From assembly GCA_021805485.1 (NCBI GenBank), contig JAJZFF010000267.1, positions 1-12,163 of the forward strand: 12,163 bases of DNA. Reading direction: 5' to 3'. Below the pieces are notes generated by a model. The model worked only from the letters and a program-made list of their open reading frames with translations. It searched no databases and was not told the DNA's origin. Positions 1 to 6,210 of this stretch are shown piece after piece (the stretch's first letter is position 1; each line of letters begins with the position of its first letter). The translations under genes were made by a program, and so were the position numbers. Origin of the DNA: Pseudomonadota bacterium (GTDB taxonomy: Bacteria > Pseudomonadota > Alphaproteobacteria > Acetobacterales > Acetobacteraceae).

Positions 1-207
1 GTCGAACGCCTTCAGCCGTTCCAGCGCGCCGTCCGGCATCATCACCCCGTGGCGGCGGTAGTAATCCGAGCCGTAGTCGAACGCCGTGACGTCGAGCGCG
101 AAGCCGCCGTCGCGGCGGGCGAGGGCGTCGAGCACGTCGAGCCCGGCACCGATCACTTCGGGGCCGATGCCGTCGCCGGGAATCGAGGCGATCCGGTAGG
201 TCTTCAT
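1..207 (-). CDS. Tartrate/D-malate dehydrogenase family protein, N-terminal part (runs off left edge)
   Basis: This is the first 69 codons of an NAD-dependent beta-decarboxylating dehydrogenase of the isocitrate/isopropylmalate dehydrogenase superfamily. Members of the closest subgroup oxidise tartrate or D-malate (to oxaloglycolate/glycerate or pyruvate) in the cytoplasm. The N-terminus MKTYRIASIPGDGIGPEVI is the superfamily signature in which the IPGDGIG loop contributes to nucleotide binding. The later stretch GSDYYRRHGVMMPDG (about residues 47-61) resembles tartrate/D-malate dehydrogenases more than LeuB, which is the basis for the substrate call. The ATG at 207-205 has a good ribosome binding site on the minus strand (GAGGAG, spaced about 8-10 bases). 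The gene is divergent from the membrane protein at 360. The catalytic Tyr/Lys and metal-binding Asp residues lie beyond the window, so substrate choice between tartrate, D-malate and isopropylmalate cannot be settled here. Superfamily is secure; subgroup is inferred. Confidence 0.82.
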   Translation of the reverse strand, partial: MKTYRIASIPGDGIGPEVIGAGLDVLDALARRDGGFALDVTAFDYGSDYYRRHGVMMPDGALERLKAFD

Positions 208-359
208 GGGCGCTTGCTCCTCTGCCCGTGGGTGAACCGTTGCGCGCCGGGCCGGCTTGCCCGAAGGGCGGGCGCGGCGCATCGTCGGCTGCGGTAACAT
301 GTCTCGCGCCGGGGCAAAACCGGTGGCAGCGGAGGGCGTGCGGCGATGACGCGGGCAGG
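208..359. promoter_or_regulatory. Divergent intergenic region between dehydrogenase and MgtC-like gene
   Basis: These 152 bp separate two divergent starts, so they should carry promoters in both directions. I see no pair of good -35/-10 hexamers. A possible -10-like TAACAT lies at 295-300 on the plus strand, without a matching -35. A short inverted repeat GCCC-GAA-GGGC is at 259-269. The only clear signal is the ribosome binding site of the minus-strand gene next to 207. The promoter role is inferred from gene orientation alone. Confidence 0.35.
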
Positions 360-1655
360 ATGAAGACGGATGCGGGCATGATCGCCCTCGGGCATACGGG
401 GTTTGCCGCCTGGCTCATCCTTGTCGGGCTCGGCTTCTTCTTCGGTCTGGCCTACGAGGATTTCAACGCCCGCGCTGGCAGAAGCAGGCCGGGCGGGGTG
501 CGCAGCTTCCCGCTGCTGGCGCTGGCTGGCGGCGTGCTCTACGCGCTGGACCCCGCGCCGCCGCTGCTGCTCGGCGTCGGGCTCGCCGTGCTCGGTCTCT
601 GGCTCGGCCTCTATTACTGGCGCGGCATGGAGGAACTCGCCCCGGACGGCTCGCGCAATGTCGGGCTGATGGCACCGCTGTCGAACGTGCTCGCCTTCCT
701 GATCGGCCCGCTGGCGCTGGCCGGGCCGTTCTGGATGGCGGTGGGGCTTACCGTCGCGGCGACGCTGCTGCTGACGGCGCGCGAGACGCTGCATTCGCTG
801 GCGCGCGGGATCGACCTCGCCGAGATCGTCAATGCCGGGCGATTCCTGCTGATCACCGGCCTCGTGCTGCCGCTGCTGCCCGACCGGCCGGTGACGACGA
901 TCACCAGCGTGACCCCGTACGAGGCGTGGCTCGCGATGGTGGCGGTCTCGTCGATTTCCTATGCGAGCTACCTGCTGCGCCGCTATGTGGTGCCCCGCGG
1001 CTCGGGACTCTTGGTCGCCTTTCTCGGCGGCATCTATTCCTCGACCGTGACCACCGTGGTGCTCGCCCGCCGCGCCGCCGCCGAGGCGGCGGCGGTGGTC
1101 GAGGCGCAGAGCGGCATCGTGCTGGCGAATGCGGTGATGTATCCGCGCCTGCTCGTGGTGATCCTTCTGTTCGATCCGGCGATGGCGCTCTCGCTCGCGC
1201 CGTGGATGCTCGGGGTGGGCGCGCTCGGCGGGCTGATCGCGCTCGTCTGGTATCGCCTGCGCAACCACGCGGCGACGGCGCCGCCGGCGATCGCCGATGT
1301 CTCCAACCCGCTTGGCCTCGGCACGGCGGCGACGTTCGGGGTGCTGTTCGTCGTCGTTTCCATCCTCGCCTCGGTGACGATGCGGGCCTATGGCAGTTCC
1401 GGCCTCTACACCCTGGCCGGGATCGTCGGCGTGACCGACATCAACCCGTTCATCATCAGCCTCGCGACGCATGGCGCGGGCGCGGCGCCGGACCCGGTGG
1501 AGATGGAAGCCGTGCTGATCGCGACCGGCTCGAACCACATCTTCCAGGCGATCTATGCCAGCGCCTATTCCCGCTTCAGGACCGGCGCGCCGCTGGTGGC
1601 GTTCATGGCGCTGATGGCGGCGGCGAGCCTCGGCGCGGCCATTCTGGTGCATTGA
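360..1655 (+). CDS. MgtC/SapB-like membrane protein with DUF4010 domain
   Basis: The product is a very hydrophobic inner-membrane protein of 431 residues with roughly ten or more predicted spans. Residues about 12-140 resemble the MgtC/SapB N-terminal membrane domain: a glycine-rich first helix, then an arginine/glycine loop (RSRPGGVRSFPLLALAGG, about 41-58) like the 'G.RT..L...G' signature. The usual acidic GLERE-type motif is divergent here (FGLAYEDF, about 28-35). Residues about 155-425 match the DUF4010 pattern: FLLITGLVLPLLPD (162-175), YEAWLAMVAVSSISYASYL (187-205), GGIYSSTVTTVVLARRA (223-239), and a late SNHIFQAIYASAYSR segment (391-405). MgtC relatives are linked to magnesium-limited growth, but the substrate or partner of DUF4010 proteins is not established. 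An in-frame extension to 228 exists, but its 44 residues are Arg/Gly/Pro-rich and unlike a membrane protein. The start is therefore ATG 360, or possibly ATG 378; neither has a strong ribosome binding site. It precedes the CHAD gene by 64 bp on the same strand. Confidence 0.78.
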   Translation: MKTDAGMIALGHTGFAAWLILVGLGFFFGLAYEDFNARAGRSRPGGVRSFPLLALAGGVLYALDPAPPLLLGVGLAVLGLWLGLYYWRGMEELAPDGSRNVGLMAPLSNVLAFLIGPLALAGPFWMAVGLTVAATLLLTARETLHSLARGIDLAEIVNAGRFLLITGLVLPLLPDRPVTTITSVTPYEAWLAMVAVSSISYASYLLRRYVVPRGSGLLVAFLGGIYSSTVTTVVLARRAAAEAAAVVEAQSGIVLANAVMYPRLLVVILLFDPAMALSLAPWMLGVGALGGLIALVWYRLRNHAATAPPAIADVSNPLGLGTAATFGVLFVVVSILASVTMRAYGSSGLYTLAGIVGVTDINPFIISLATHGAGAAPDPVEMEAVLIATGSNHIFQAIYASAYSRFRTGAPLVAFMALMAAASLGAAILVH

Positions 1656-1719
1656 CGCCGTTTATCGCCCGGGCGCAGGGTGTGGTGAGGCGTTCCAACC
1701 GCGACCGCGGAGGGATGTT

Positions 1720-2607
1720 ATGGCTGAGAGCGGAACCCGGCATGCCGCCGCGGCGGCAAAGGCGCATCCGCCGCGGCTGCGGACGCGCACGGCCTGGCGG
1801 CGGATCGTTGCCGCGCGTTGCGCCGAGCTCGGCCGGGACGATGTGGACGATGTCGAATCGGTGCACCGGCGCCGGGTGGCGATCCGTCGGCTGCGCAGCG
1901 TGCTCGCTCTTTTCGCCCCCTGTCTCGACCGCGCCGAACGGCGGCGGTTCGACGCCGCGCTGCGCGAACTCGGCCGAGCATACAGCCCGGCGCGGGACTG
2001 GGACGTGGCGTGCCTGAGATCCTTCCCCGCGGCGATGAAGGGGGAGGTGGACGCGGCGGCGGCGGCGGCGGTGCTCGCGGCGTCGGACGCGGCGCGGCGA
2101 CAGGCGCATGAGCGTCTGGCAGCGAGCGGGGCGGCGTCGGAATGCGCGGATCTCGCCCGGGACATCGCGCGCTGGGCAGCCGGGCCGTCCATCATCGCGC
2201 CGGACGCGACGAGCCGGCCGATCGACGTGCTGGCGCCTGAACTGCTCCGCCGGCTCGACCGGCGGGTGCGACGGCGCGGGCGGCGGATCGCCCGCCTGTC
2301 GGACAAGGAGTTGCACGCGCTGCGCAAGGCGCTGAAGCGGGCGAACTACGCCGCCGAGGCGCTGGAGGGTGTGGCGCCCGGCCTCGCACTCGGGGATTTC
2401 CGCGCCGCCGCCGCCGCGGTGCTCGACCAGCTCGGCCGGTTCAACGATGCCGGGGTCGCGCATGACCTTGCGGAAGAGCTTGCGGCTGACGATGTGCCTG
2501 TGGCGTCCCTTGTGCGGCGCTGGGCGACACGCCGCGCGCGGAAGGCGAAACGCCGTCTGGAACCGGCATGGCGGGACTATCGCGCCGCCTCCCGTCCCTG
2601 GAAGTGA
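1720..2607 (+). CDS. CHAD domain-containing protein (putative polyphosphate-binding)
   Basis: The 295-residue basic, helical protein carries a CHAD (conserved histidine alpha-helical) domain across most of its length. The first hallmark is VHRRRVAIRRLRSVLALFAP (about 48-67), in which His49 and a cluster of arginines match the family 'vH.lRv..RRlRa.l..f' motif. The second is SDKELHALRKALKRANYAAEAL (about 194-215), matching the 'lH.lRk..Kr.rY..E' repeat. A middle helix reads ELGRAYSPARDWDV, the usual 'lG..RD.DV' element. CHAD proteins bind polyphosphate through these basic residues, and some sit on polyphosphate granules; there is no triphosphate tunnel (CYTH) domain fused here, unlike many relatives. 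No signal peptide or membrane span is visible, so the protein is probably cytoplasmic. The start has a strong ribosome binding site (GGAGGG, 1709-1714). It may be co-transcribed with the upstream MgtC-like gene. An alanine-rich stretch near residues 108-125 is low complexity. Confidence 0.85.
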   Translation: MAESGTRHAAAAAKAHPPRLRTRTAWRRIVAARCAELGRDDVDDVESVHRRRVAIRRLRSVLALFAPCLDRAERRRFDAALRELGRAYSPARDWDVACLRSFPAAMKGEVDAAAAAAVLAASDAARRQAHERLAASGAASECADLARDIARWAAGPSIIAPDATSRPIDVLAPELLRRLDRRVRRRGRRIARLSDKELHALRKALKRANYAAEALEGVAPGLALGDFRAAAAAVLDQLGRFNDAGVAHDLAEELAADDVPVASLVRRWATRRARKAKRRLEPAWRDYRAASRPWK

Positions 2608-2640
2608 GCCGCGCCGAGGTGGCGGTGGGGGGCGCAGCAC

Positions 2641-2649
2641 TGGTATGAT
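2641..2649 (+). promoter_or_regulatory. Possible extended -10 promoter element for nrdJ
   Basis: In the 99-bp gap between the CHAD gene and nrdJ, the sequence TGGTATGAT combines an extended -10 TG with the hexamer TATGAT, five of six matches to TATAAT. No recognisable -35 lies about 17 bases upstream, as can be the case for extended -10 promoters. It would place the transcript start near 2656 and leave a leader of about 50 bases. I see no cobalamin riboswitch and no NrdR-box-like pair in this gap. The call rests on motif match only. Confidence 0.4.
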
Positions 2650-2693
2650 GCGCCGGCCCGAGTCGGCGCCGCTTGCGCGCCCGAACGCCAGAT

Positions 2694-2698
2694 CGGAG
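2694..2698 (+). promoter_or_regulatory. Ribosome binding site deciding the nrdJ start
   Basis: CGGAG lies 8 bases before the ATG at 2707, which is optimal spacing. A GTG at 2698 in the same frame would overlap this site, so the ATG at 2707 is the better start. Confidence 0.6.
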
Positions 2699-2706
2699 TG
2701 ATCGAC

Positions 2707-4992
2707 ATGGATATCCCGGCAGACTTTTCCGCTTCCCTTTCCTCCGTGATCGACACGATGGCGCCGATCTCGGCGCAGATCTGGGATGCGAAATACCGGC
2801 TGAAGGACGAGGCCGGCGAGCCGGTCGACCGCACCGTCGAGGACACATGGCGGCGTGTCGCCCGCGCCCTGGCGGAAACCGAGCGCGAGCCCTCAAGCTG
2901 GGAGGCGCCGTTCTACGAGGCGCTGCGCGATTTCCGCTTCGTCCCCGCCGGGCGGATCATTTCCGGCGCCGGCACGGCGCGGCGGGTAACGCTGTTCAAC
3001 TGCTTCGTGATGGGCGACATCGAGGACGATCTCGGCCGGATCTTCGCCCATCTGCGCGAGGCGGCGCTGACCATGCAACAGGGCGGCGGCATCGGCTACG
3101 ATTTCTCCTCGATCCGGCCCAAGGGCGCTGCGGTGCGCGGGGTCGGCGCCGATGCGTCGGGTCCGCTCTCGTTCATGGATGTGTGGGATTCGATGTGCCG
3201 CACCATCATGTCCGCCGGGGCGCGGCGCGGCGCGATGATGGCGACGATGCGCTGCGACCACCCCGATATCGAGGCCTTCATTGCCGCCAAGCGCGAGCCT
3301 GGGCGGCTGCGCAACTTCAACCTCTCGGTGCTCGTCACCGATGATTTCATGCGCGCGGTCGAGGTGGATGCGGCGTGGGATCTCGTGTTCGAGGGCAAGG
3401 TCTATCGCACGCTGCAGGCGCGGGCGCTGTGGGAGGCGATCACCCGCGCGACTTATGATTACGCCGAGCCGGGCGTGATCTTCATCGACCGGATCAACAA
3501 GCGCAACAACCTCTATTACTGCGAGACGATCCACGCGACCAATCCCTGCGGCGAGCAGCCGCTGCCGCCCTATGGCGCCTGCCTGCTCGGCTCGATCAAC
3601 CTCGCGCGGCTGGTGCGCGATCCGTTCGGCCCCGGCGCGCGGATCGACGAGGCGGAGCTTGCCGAACTCGTCACCATTGCGGTCCGCATGCTGGACGACA
3701 CGATCGACGCCTCCGGCTTCCCGCTGGAGGCGCAGCGCGAGGAGGCGGTGGCCAAGCGGCGCGTCGGCCTCGGCATGACCGGGCTCGCCGATGCGCTGAT
3801 GATGTGCGGCCTGCGCTACGGCACGCCGGAGGCCGCCGCGCGGGCCGGCGACTGGGCGCGGCAGATCGAGCGCGCCGCCTATCTCGCCTCCGCCGCACTC
3901 GCCGCCGAGAAGGGCGCGTTCCCGCTCTACGACGCCGCGCAATACCTCGCCGGCGAGACCATCGCCGGGCTCGACGAGGATGTCCGCGCCGCCATCGCCG
4001 CGCACGGAATCCGCAACGCGCTGCTTACCTCGGTCGCGCCGACGGGGACGATCTCGCTGCTGTCGGACAACGTGTCGAGCGGGGTCGAGCCGGTCTTCGC
4101 CCTGGCCTATACCCGCAAGGTGCTGCAACGCGATGGCAGCCGGCGCGAGGAGGAGGTCACCGACTACGCGCTGCGGCTGTTCCGCGCGAAGTTCGGCGAG
4201 GGGGCGCCGCTGCCCGCGCATTTCGTCACCGCGCAGGAGCTGACCCCGGCCGAACATGTGCGGATGCAGGCGGCAGTGCAGCGCCATGTCGACAGCGCGA
4301 TCTCCAAGACGGTGAACGTGCCGGAGGATATTGGCTTCGAGGCGTTCCAGGAGGTCTATCTCGACGCCTACCGCAGCGGCTGCAAGGGTTGCACCACCTA
4401 TCGGCCGAACGCGGTGACCGGCTCGGTGCTGGAGGTCGCACCACCCGCGGATGCGAAGCCGGCGGTAGCCGCGCCCGCGACCACCGCCGCCGGGCTGCTG
4501 GTGCGCGCCGACAAGCTGATCGGTGCCACCTACAAGCTGCGCTGGCCGGATAGCGAGCACGCGATGTACGTCACGATCAACGACATCGAGCAGGACGGGA
4601 TGCGCCGGCCGTTCGAGGTGTTCGTCAACTCGAAGAATCTCGAACATTACGCCTGGGTGGTGGCGTTGACGCGGATGATCTCGGCGGTGTTCCGCCGGGG
4701 CGGCGAGGTCGCTTTCGTGGCCGAGGAGCTGAAGCAGGTGTTCGACCCGCGCGGCGGGCAGTGGAGCGGCGGGCGCTACGTGCCCTCGCTGGTCGCGGCG
4801 ATCGGCGACGTGATCGAGCGGCACATGGTCGAGACCGGGTTCCTGGTGCCGCCATCGAGCCAGCAGCGCGTGGCGGAAGCGCCGGCCACAACCCCGCTCG
4901 GCGCGCTCTGCCCGAAATGCAGCCAGCCCGGGCTGGTGCGCGAGGCGGGCTGCCTGAGCTGCCTGCATTGCGGCTGGTCGAAATGCGGCTGA
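2707..4992 (+). CDS. nrdJ: Adenosylcobalamin-dependent (class II) ribonucleotide reductase
   Basis: This 761-residue enzyme reduces ribonucleotides to deoxyribonucleotides using a thiyl radical generated from coenzyme B12, supplying DNA precursors with or without oxygen. The core is complete. The first redox cysteine is Cys99 in LFNCFV. The NPCGEQPL motif holds Asn279, the radical Cys281 and Glu283. The partner redox cysteine is Cys292 in YGACLLGSINL. The phosphate-binding loop APTGTISLL begins at Ala444. Residues about 555-570 (GCKGCTTYRPN) keep the class II cysteine pair Cys559/Cys562. A TSCPD-like domain spans about 603-710. The C-terminus is cysteine-rich, with CxxC at 735/738 and cysteines at 749, 752, 755 and 760. 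This fits a zinc-ribbon-like tail whose last pair would re-reduce the active site. Length fits the compact TIGR02504-type enzymes, not the ~1200-residue alphaproteobacterial form. It ends 17 bp from the convergent regulator gene. No class I nrdAB or activator gene is nearby. Confidence 0.95.
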   Translation: MDIPADFSASLSSVIDTMAPISAQIWDAKYRLKDEAGEPVDRTVEDTWRRVARALAETEREPSSWEAPFYEALRDFRFVPAGRIISGAGTARRVTLFNCFVMGDIEDDLGRIFAHLREAALTMQQGGGIGYDFSSIRPKGAAVRGVGADASGPLSFMDVWDSMCRTIMSAGARRGAMMATMRCDHPDIEAFIAAKREPGRLRNFNLSVLVTDDFMRAVEVDAAWDLVFEGKVYRTLQARALWEAITRATYDYAEPGVIFIDRINKRNNLYYCETIHATNPCGEQPLPPYGACLLGSINLARLVRDPFGPGARIDEAELAELVTIAVRMLDDTIDASGFPLEAQREEAVAKRRVGLGMTGLADALMMCGLRYGTPEAAARAGDWARQIERAAYLASAALAAEKGAFPLYDAAQYLAGETIAGLDEDVRAAIAAHGIRNALLTSVAPTGTISLLSDNVSSGVEPVFALAYTRKVLQRDGSRREEEVTDYALRLFRAKFGEGAPLPAHFVTAQELTPAEHVRMQAAVQRHVDSAISKTVNVPEDIGFEAFQEVYLDAYRSGCKGCTTYRPNAVTGSVLEVAPPADAKPAVAAPATTAAGLLVRADKLIGATYKLRWPDSEHAMYVTINDIEQDGMRRPFEVFVNSKNLEHYAWVVALTRMISAVFRRGGEVAFVAEELKQVFDPRGGQWSGGRYVPSLVAAIGDVIERHMVETGFLVPPSSQQRVAEAPATTPLGALCPKCSQPGLVREAGCLSCLHCGWSKCG

Positions 4993-5009
4993 CGGGCCGG
5001 GCGTAAGCC

Positions 5010-6017
5010 TTATTCGGCGGCTTCGTCCAGAGCGCGGCGGGCGGTTGAGCCGCGGATGACGCAGCGCCCGCCGAGCACGGTCTTGCGCACCGGGGCTTCG
5101 GGCGCATCGAGCCTTTCGAGCAGAAGGCGCATCGCCTCCTCGCCGATCTGTGCCACCGGCTGTTCGATGACGGTGATGCCCGGACCGACGAGGTCGGTCC
5201 AGCTTTCATTGTCGAAACCGGCGATCGCGAGATCCTCCGGCATGCGCCGGCCGGTGGCGCGCAGGGCGCGGACCACGCCCATCAGCAGCAGGCCATTGCT
5301 GGCGATCACCGCCTCGGGCAGGTTGCCCTTTGCGAACCAGCGGGCGATTTCCTGCTCGGCAGCCTCGATGCTGGGGGCGATGAAGCGCGACGAGGGCGAG
5401 AGCCCGGCGCGGAGCATCGCCGCCTCGTAGCCGTCGCGCCGTTCCACGCCGGTGGTGCTGGCATTGCCGAACAGCCCGGCGATGCGCCGGTAGCCCTGGC
5501 CGGCAAGGTGTTCGACCAGCATCGAGCCGGCGGCGAAATTGTCGAGCACCACGGCATCCTGCGCGCTGGCGCGGCCGGCGCGGTCGATCAGCACCATCGG
5601 AAAGGATGGGCGCGGACCCTGGTCGAGCCGCTCCACCGAGGCGCGGGTCGGCGCGAAGATCACCCCGGTGACGCGCTCCTGCTCCATGAGCTGGAGATAC
5701 ATCGCTTCCTTCTCGGGGTTCTCGTCGGTATTGCAGAGGATGACGCGCAGGCCGGCGCGGTAGGCGGCGTGCTCAACGGCGCGGGCGACGGCGGTGAAGA
5801 AGGGGTTCGAGATATCGGCGACAATCAGCCCGACCGTCTGCGACTCCTGCGAGCGAAGGCGGCGGGCGGACAGGTTGGGCCGGTAGCCGGTGCGGCGCAC
5901 CGCCTCCTCGACCTTGTCGCGCAGCGCCGCACTGACGGGGCCGCCGCCGAGCGTGCGCGAGACCGTGGCGGGCGAAACCCCTGCGGCACGGGCCACATCC
6001 TTGATACTGACGGCCAT
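5010..6017 (-). CDS. fruR: LacI-family transcriptional regulator, probable fructose operon repressor
   Basis: The 335-residue protein is a standard LacI/GalR regulator. The N-terminal helix-turn-helix is IKDVARAAGVSPATVSRTL (5-23). The hinge helix NLSARRLRSQ (48-57) contains Leu54, the residue that intercalates at the central CG step of LacI-type operators. The periplasmic-binding-protein-like sensor follows from about residue 62 (TVGLIVADISNPFF), ending with the usual CVIRGST strand. The gene diverges from fruBKA, and the shared gap carries a CG-centred palindrome of the LacI type, so repression of fructose uptake is the likely role. Fructose 1-phosphate is the usual effector of such regulators; here that is inference from context. 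This is a LacI-type, not necessarily orthologous, equivalent of enterobacterial Cra/FruR. ATG 6017 was chosen because family members begin directly with a few residues before IKDVA. An in-frame extension to 6101 adds 28 residues without family resemblance and would cover the control region. The ribosome binding site is weak. Confidence 0.88.
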   Translation of the reverse strand: MAVSIKDVARAAGVSPATVSRTLGGGPVSAALRDKVEEAVRRTGYRPNLSARRLRSQESQTVGLIVADISNPFFTAVARAVEHAAYRAGLRVILCNTDENPEKEAMYLQLMEQERVTGVIFAPTRASVERLDQGPRPSFPMVLIDRAGRASAQDAVVLDNFAAGSMLVEHLAGQGYRRIAGLFGNASTTGVERRDGYEAAMLRAGLSPSSRFIAPSIEAAEQEIARWFAKGNLPEAVIASNGLLLMGVVRALRATGRRMPEDLAIAGFDNESWTDLVGPGITVIEQPVAQIGEEAMRLLLERLDAPEAPVRKTVLGGRCVIRGSTARRALDEAAE

Positions 6018-6055
6018 CGGGGCGTTGTCTTTCGTGCCTGCCAGAGAAAAATTCT

Positions 6056-6069
6056 GGAAATCGTTCTCA
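6056..6069. promoter_or_regulatory. Degenerate second copy of the fru operator, near the fruR start
   Basis: The 14-mer GGAAATCGTTCTCA matches the perfect palindrome at 6166-6179 at 11 of 14 positions, keeping the central CG. It lies about 39-52 bases upstream of the fruR start codon. Its centre is exactly 110 bp from that of the main site. It could serve autoregulation or loop formation. Three mismatches in an AT-rich gap leave room for chance. Confidence 0.35.
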
Positions 6070-6120
6070 GAAACTGAGCATGAAACTGGCTGTTTCCGCA
6101 AGGAAAAATCAGCAGGTCAC

Positions 6121-6150
6121 CGAGAATTTTCCGGAATATCCGAGAATTTT
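6121..6150 (+). repeat. Direct repeat CGAGAATTTT, 20-bp period
   Basis: Two identical 10-mers, CGAGAATTTT, lie at 6121-6130 and 6141-6150, their starts 20 bp apart, directly upstream of the TTGACA at 6152. The core AGAATTTT also occurs inverted at 6048-6055. The 60 bases from 6121 to 6180 hold only 20 G or C, in strong contrast to the coding sequence around them. The repeats may be an AT-rich upstream element or tandem protein sites; function is unknown. Confidence 0.5.
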
Positions 6151-6151
6151 G

Positions 6152-6180
6152 TTGACATAAAAACATGAAAACGTTTTCAG
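6152..6180 (+). promoter_or_regulatory. Probable fruBKA promoter
   Basis: TTGACA at 6152-6157 is a perfect consensus -35. At 17-bp spacing the -10 position reads TTTCAG (6175-6180), and at 18 bp TTCAGT; both are weak three-of-six matches. The operator at 6166-6179 fills the spacer and overlaps the -10, an arrangement in which a bound repressor excludes polymerase. The promoter lies about 30-60 bases upstream of the fruB start codon. Confidence 0.6.
6166..6179. promoter_or_regulatory. LacI-family operator (probable FruR site)
   Basis: TGAAAACGTTTTCA is a perfect 14-bp palindrome with a central CG, the classic form for LacI-family regulators with a leucine hinge helix, and close to PurR and CcpA-type sites. 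It sits between the divergent regulator and fruB and overlaps the fru promoter. Binding by the 5010-6017 product is inferred from position and site type. Confidence 0.78.
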
Positions 6181-6210
6181 TCCGGCGCGCAGCAAACGAG
6201 GAAGCCGTCA

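Noticed and set aside
228..359. 44-residue extension of the MgtC-like protein
   Set aside because: Its composition is unlike a membrane N-terminus and it would run through the divergent promoter region.
204..1652. 482-codon open frame on the minus strand opposite the MgtC-like gene
   Set aside because: Its product is Arg/His/Gln/Glu-rich low-complexity sequence with no family pattern; it mirrors the codon bias of the real plus-strand gene.
2608..2706. Cobalamin riboswitch ahead of the B12-dependent reductase
   Set aside because: The gap is under 100 bases and no B12-box-like sequence is visible.
2893..4968. 691-codon open frame on the minus strand opposite nrdJ
   Set aside because: The plus strand encodes an intact NrdJ with every catalytic motif; the antisense product is Arg/His/Gly-rich and unrecognisable.
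4993..5009. Bidirectional terminator between the convergent nrdJ and regulator genes
   Set aside because: Only 17 bp and no stem-loop with a T-run; termination may occur inside the opposing gene or by Rho.
6041..6057. CCAGA-N7-TCTGG inverted repeat upstream of fruR
   Set aside because: Short arms in an AT-rich stretch; could be chance, and no regulator family is suggested by it.
6066..6078. CTCAG-AAA-CTGAG inverted repeat as a terminator or regulatory hairpin
   Set aside because: A 5-bp stem alone is too short; it overlaps the degenerate operator and has no T-run in either direction.
6018..6101. 28-residue extension of the LacI-type regulator
   Set aside because: LacI proteins start just before the helix-turn-helix, and the extension covers the second operator-like site and the repeats.
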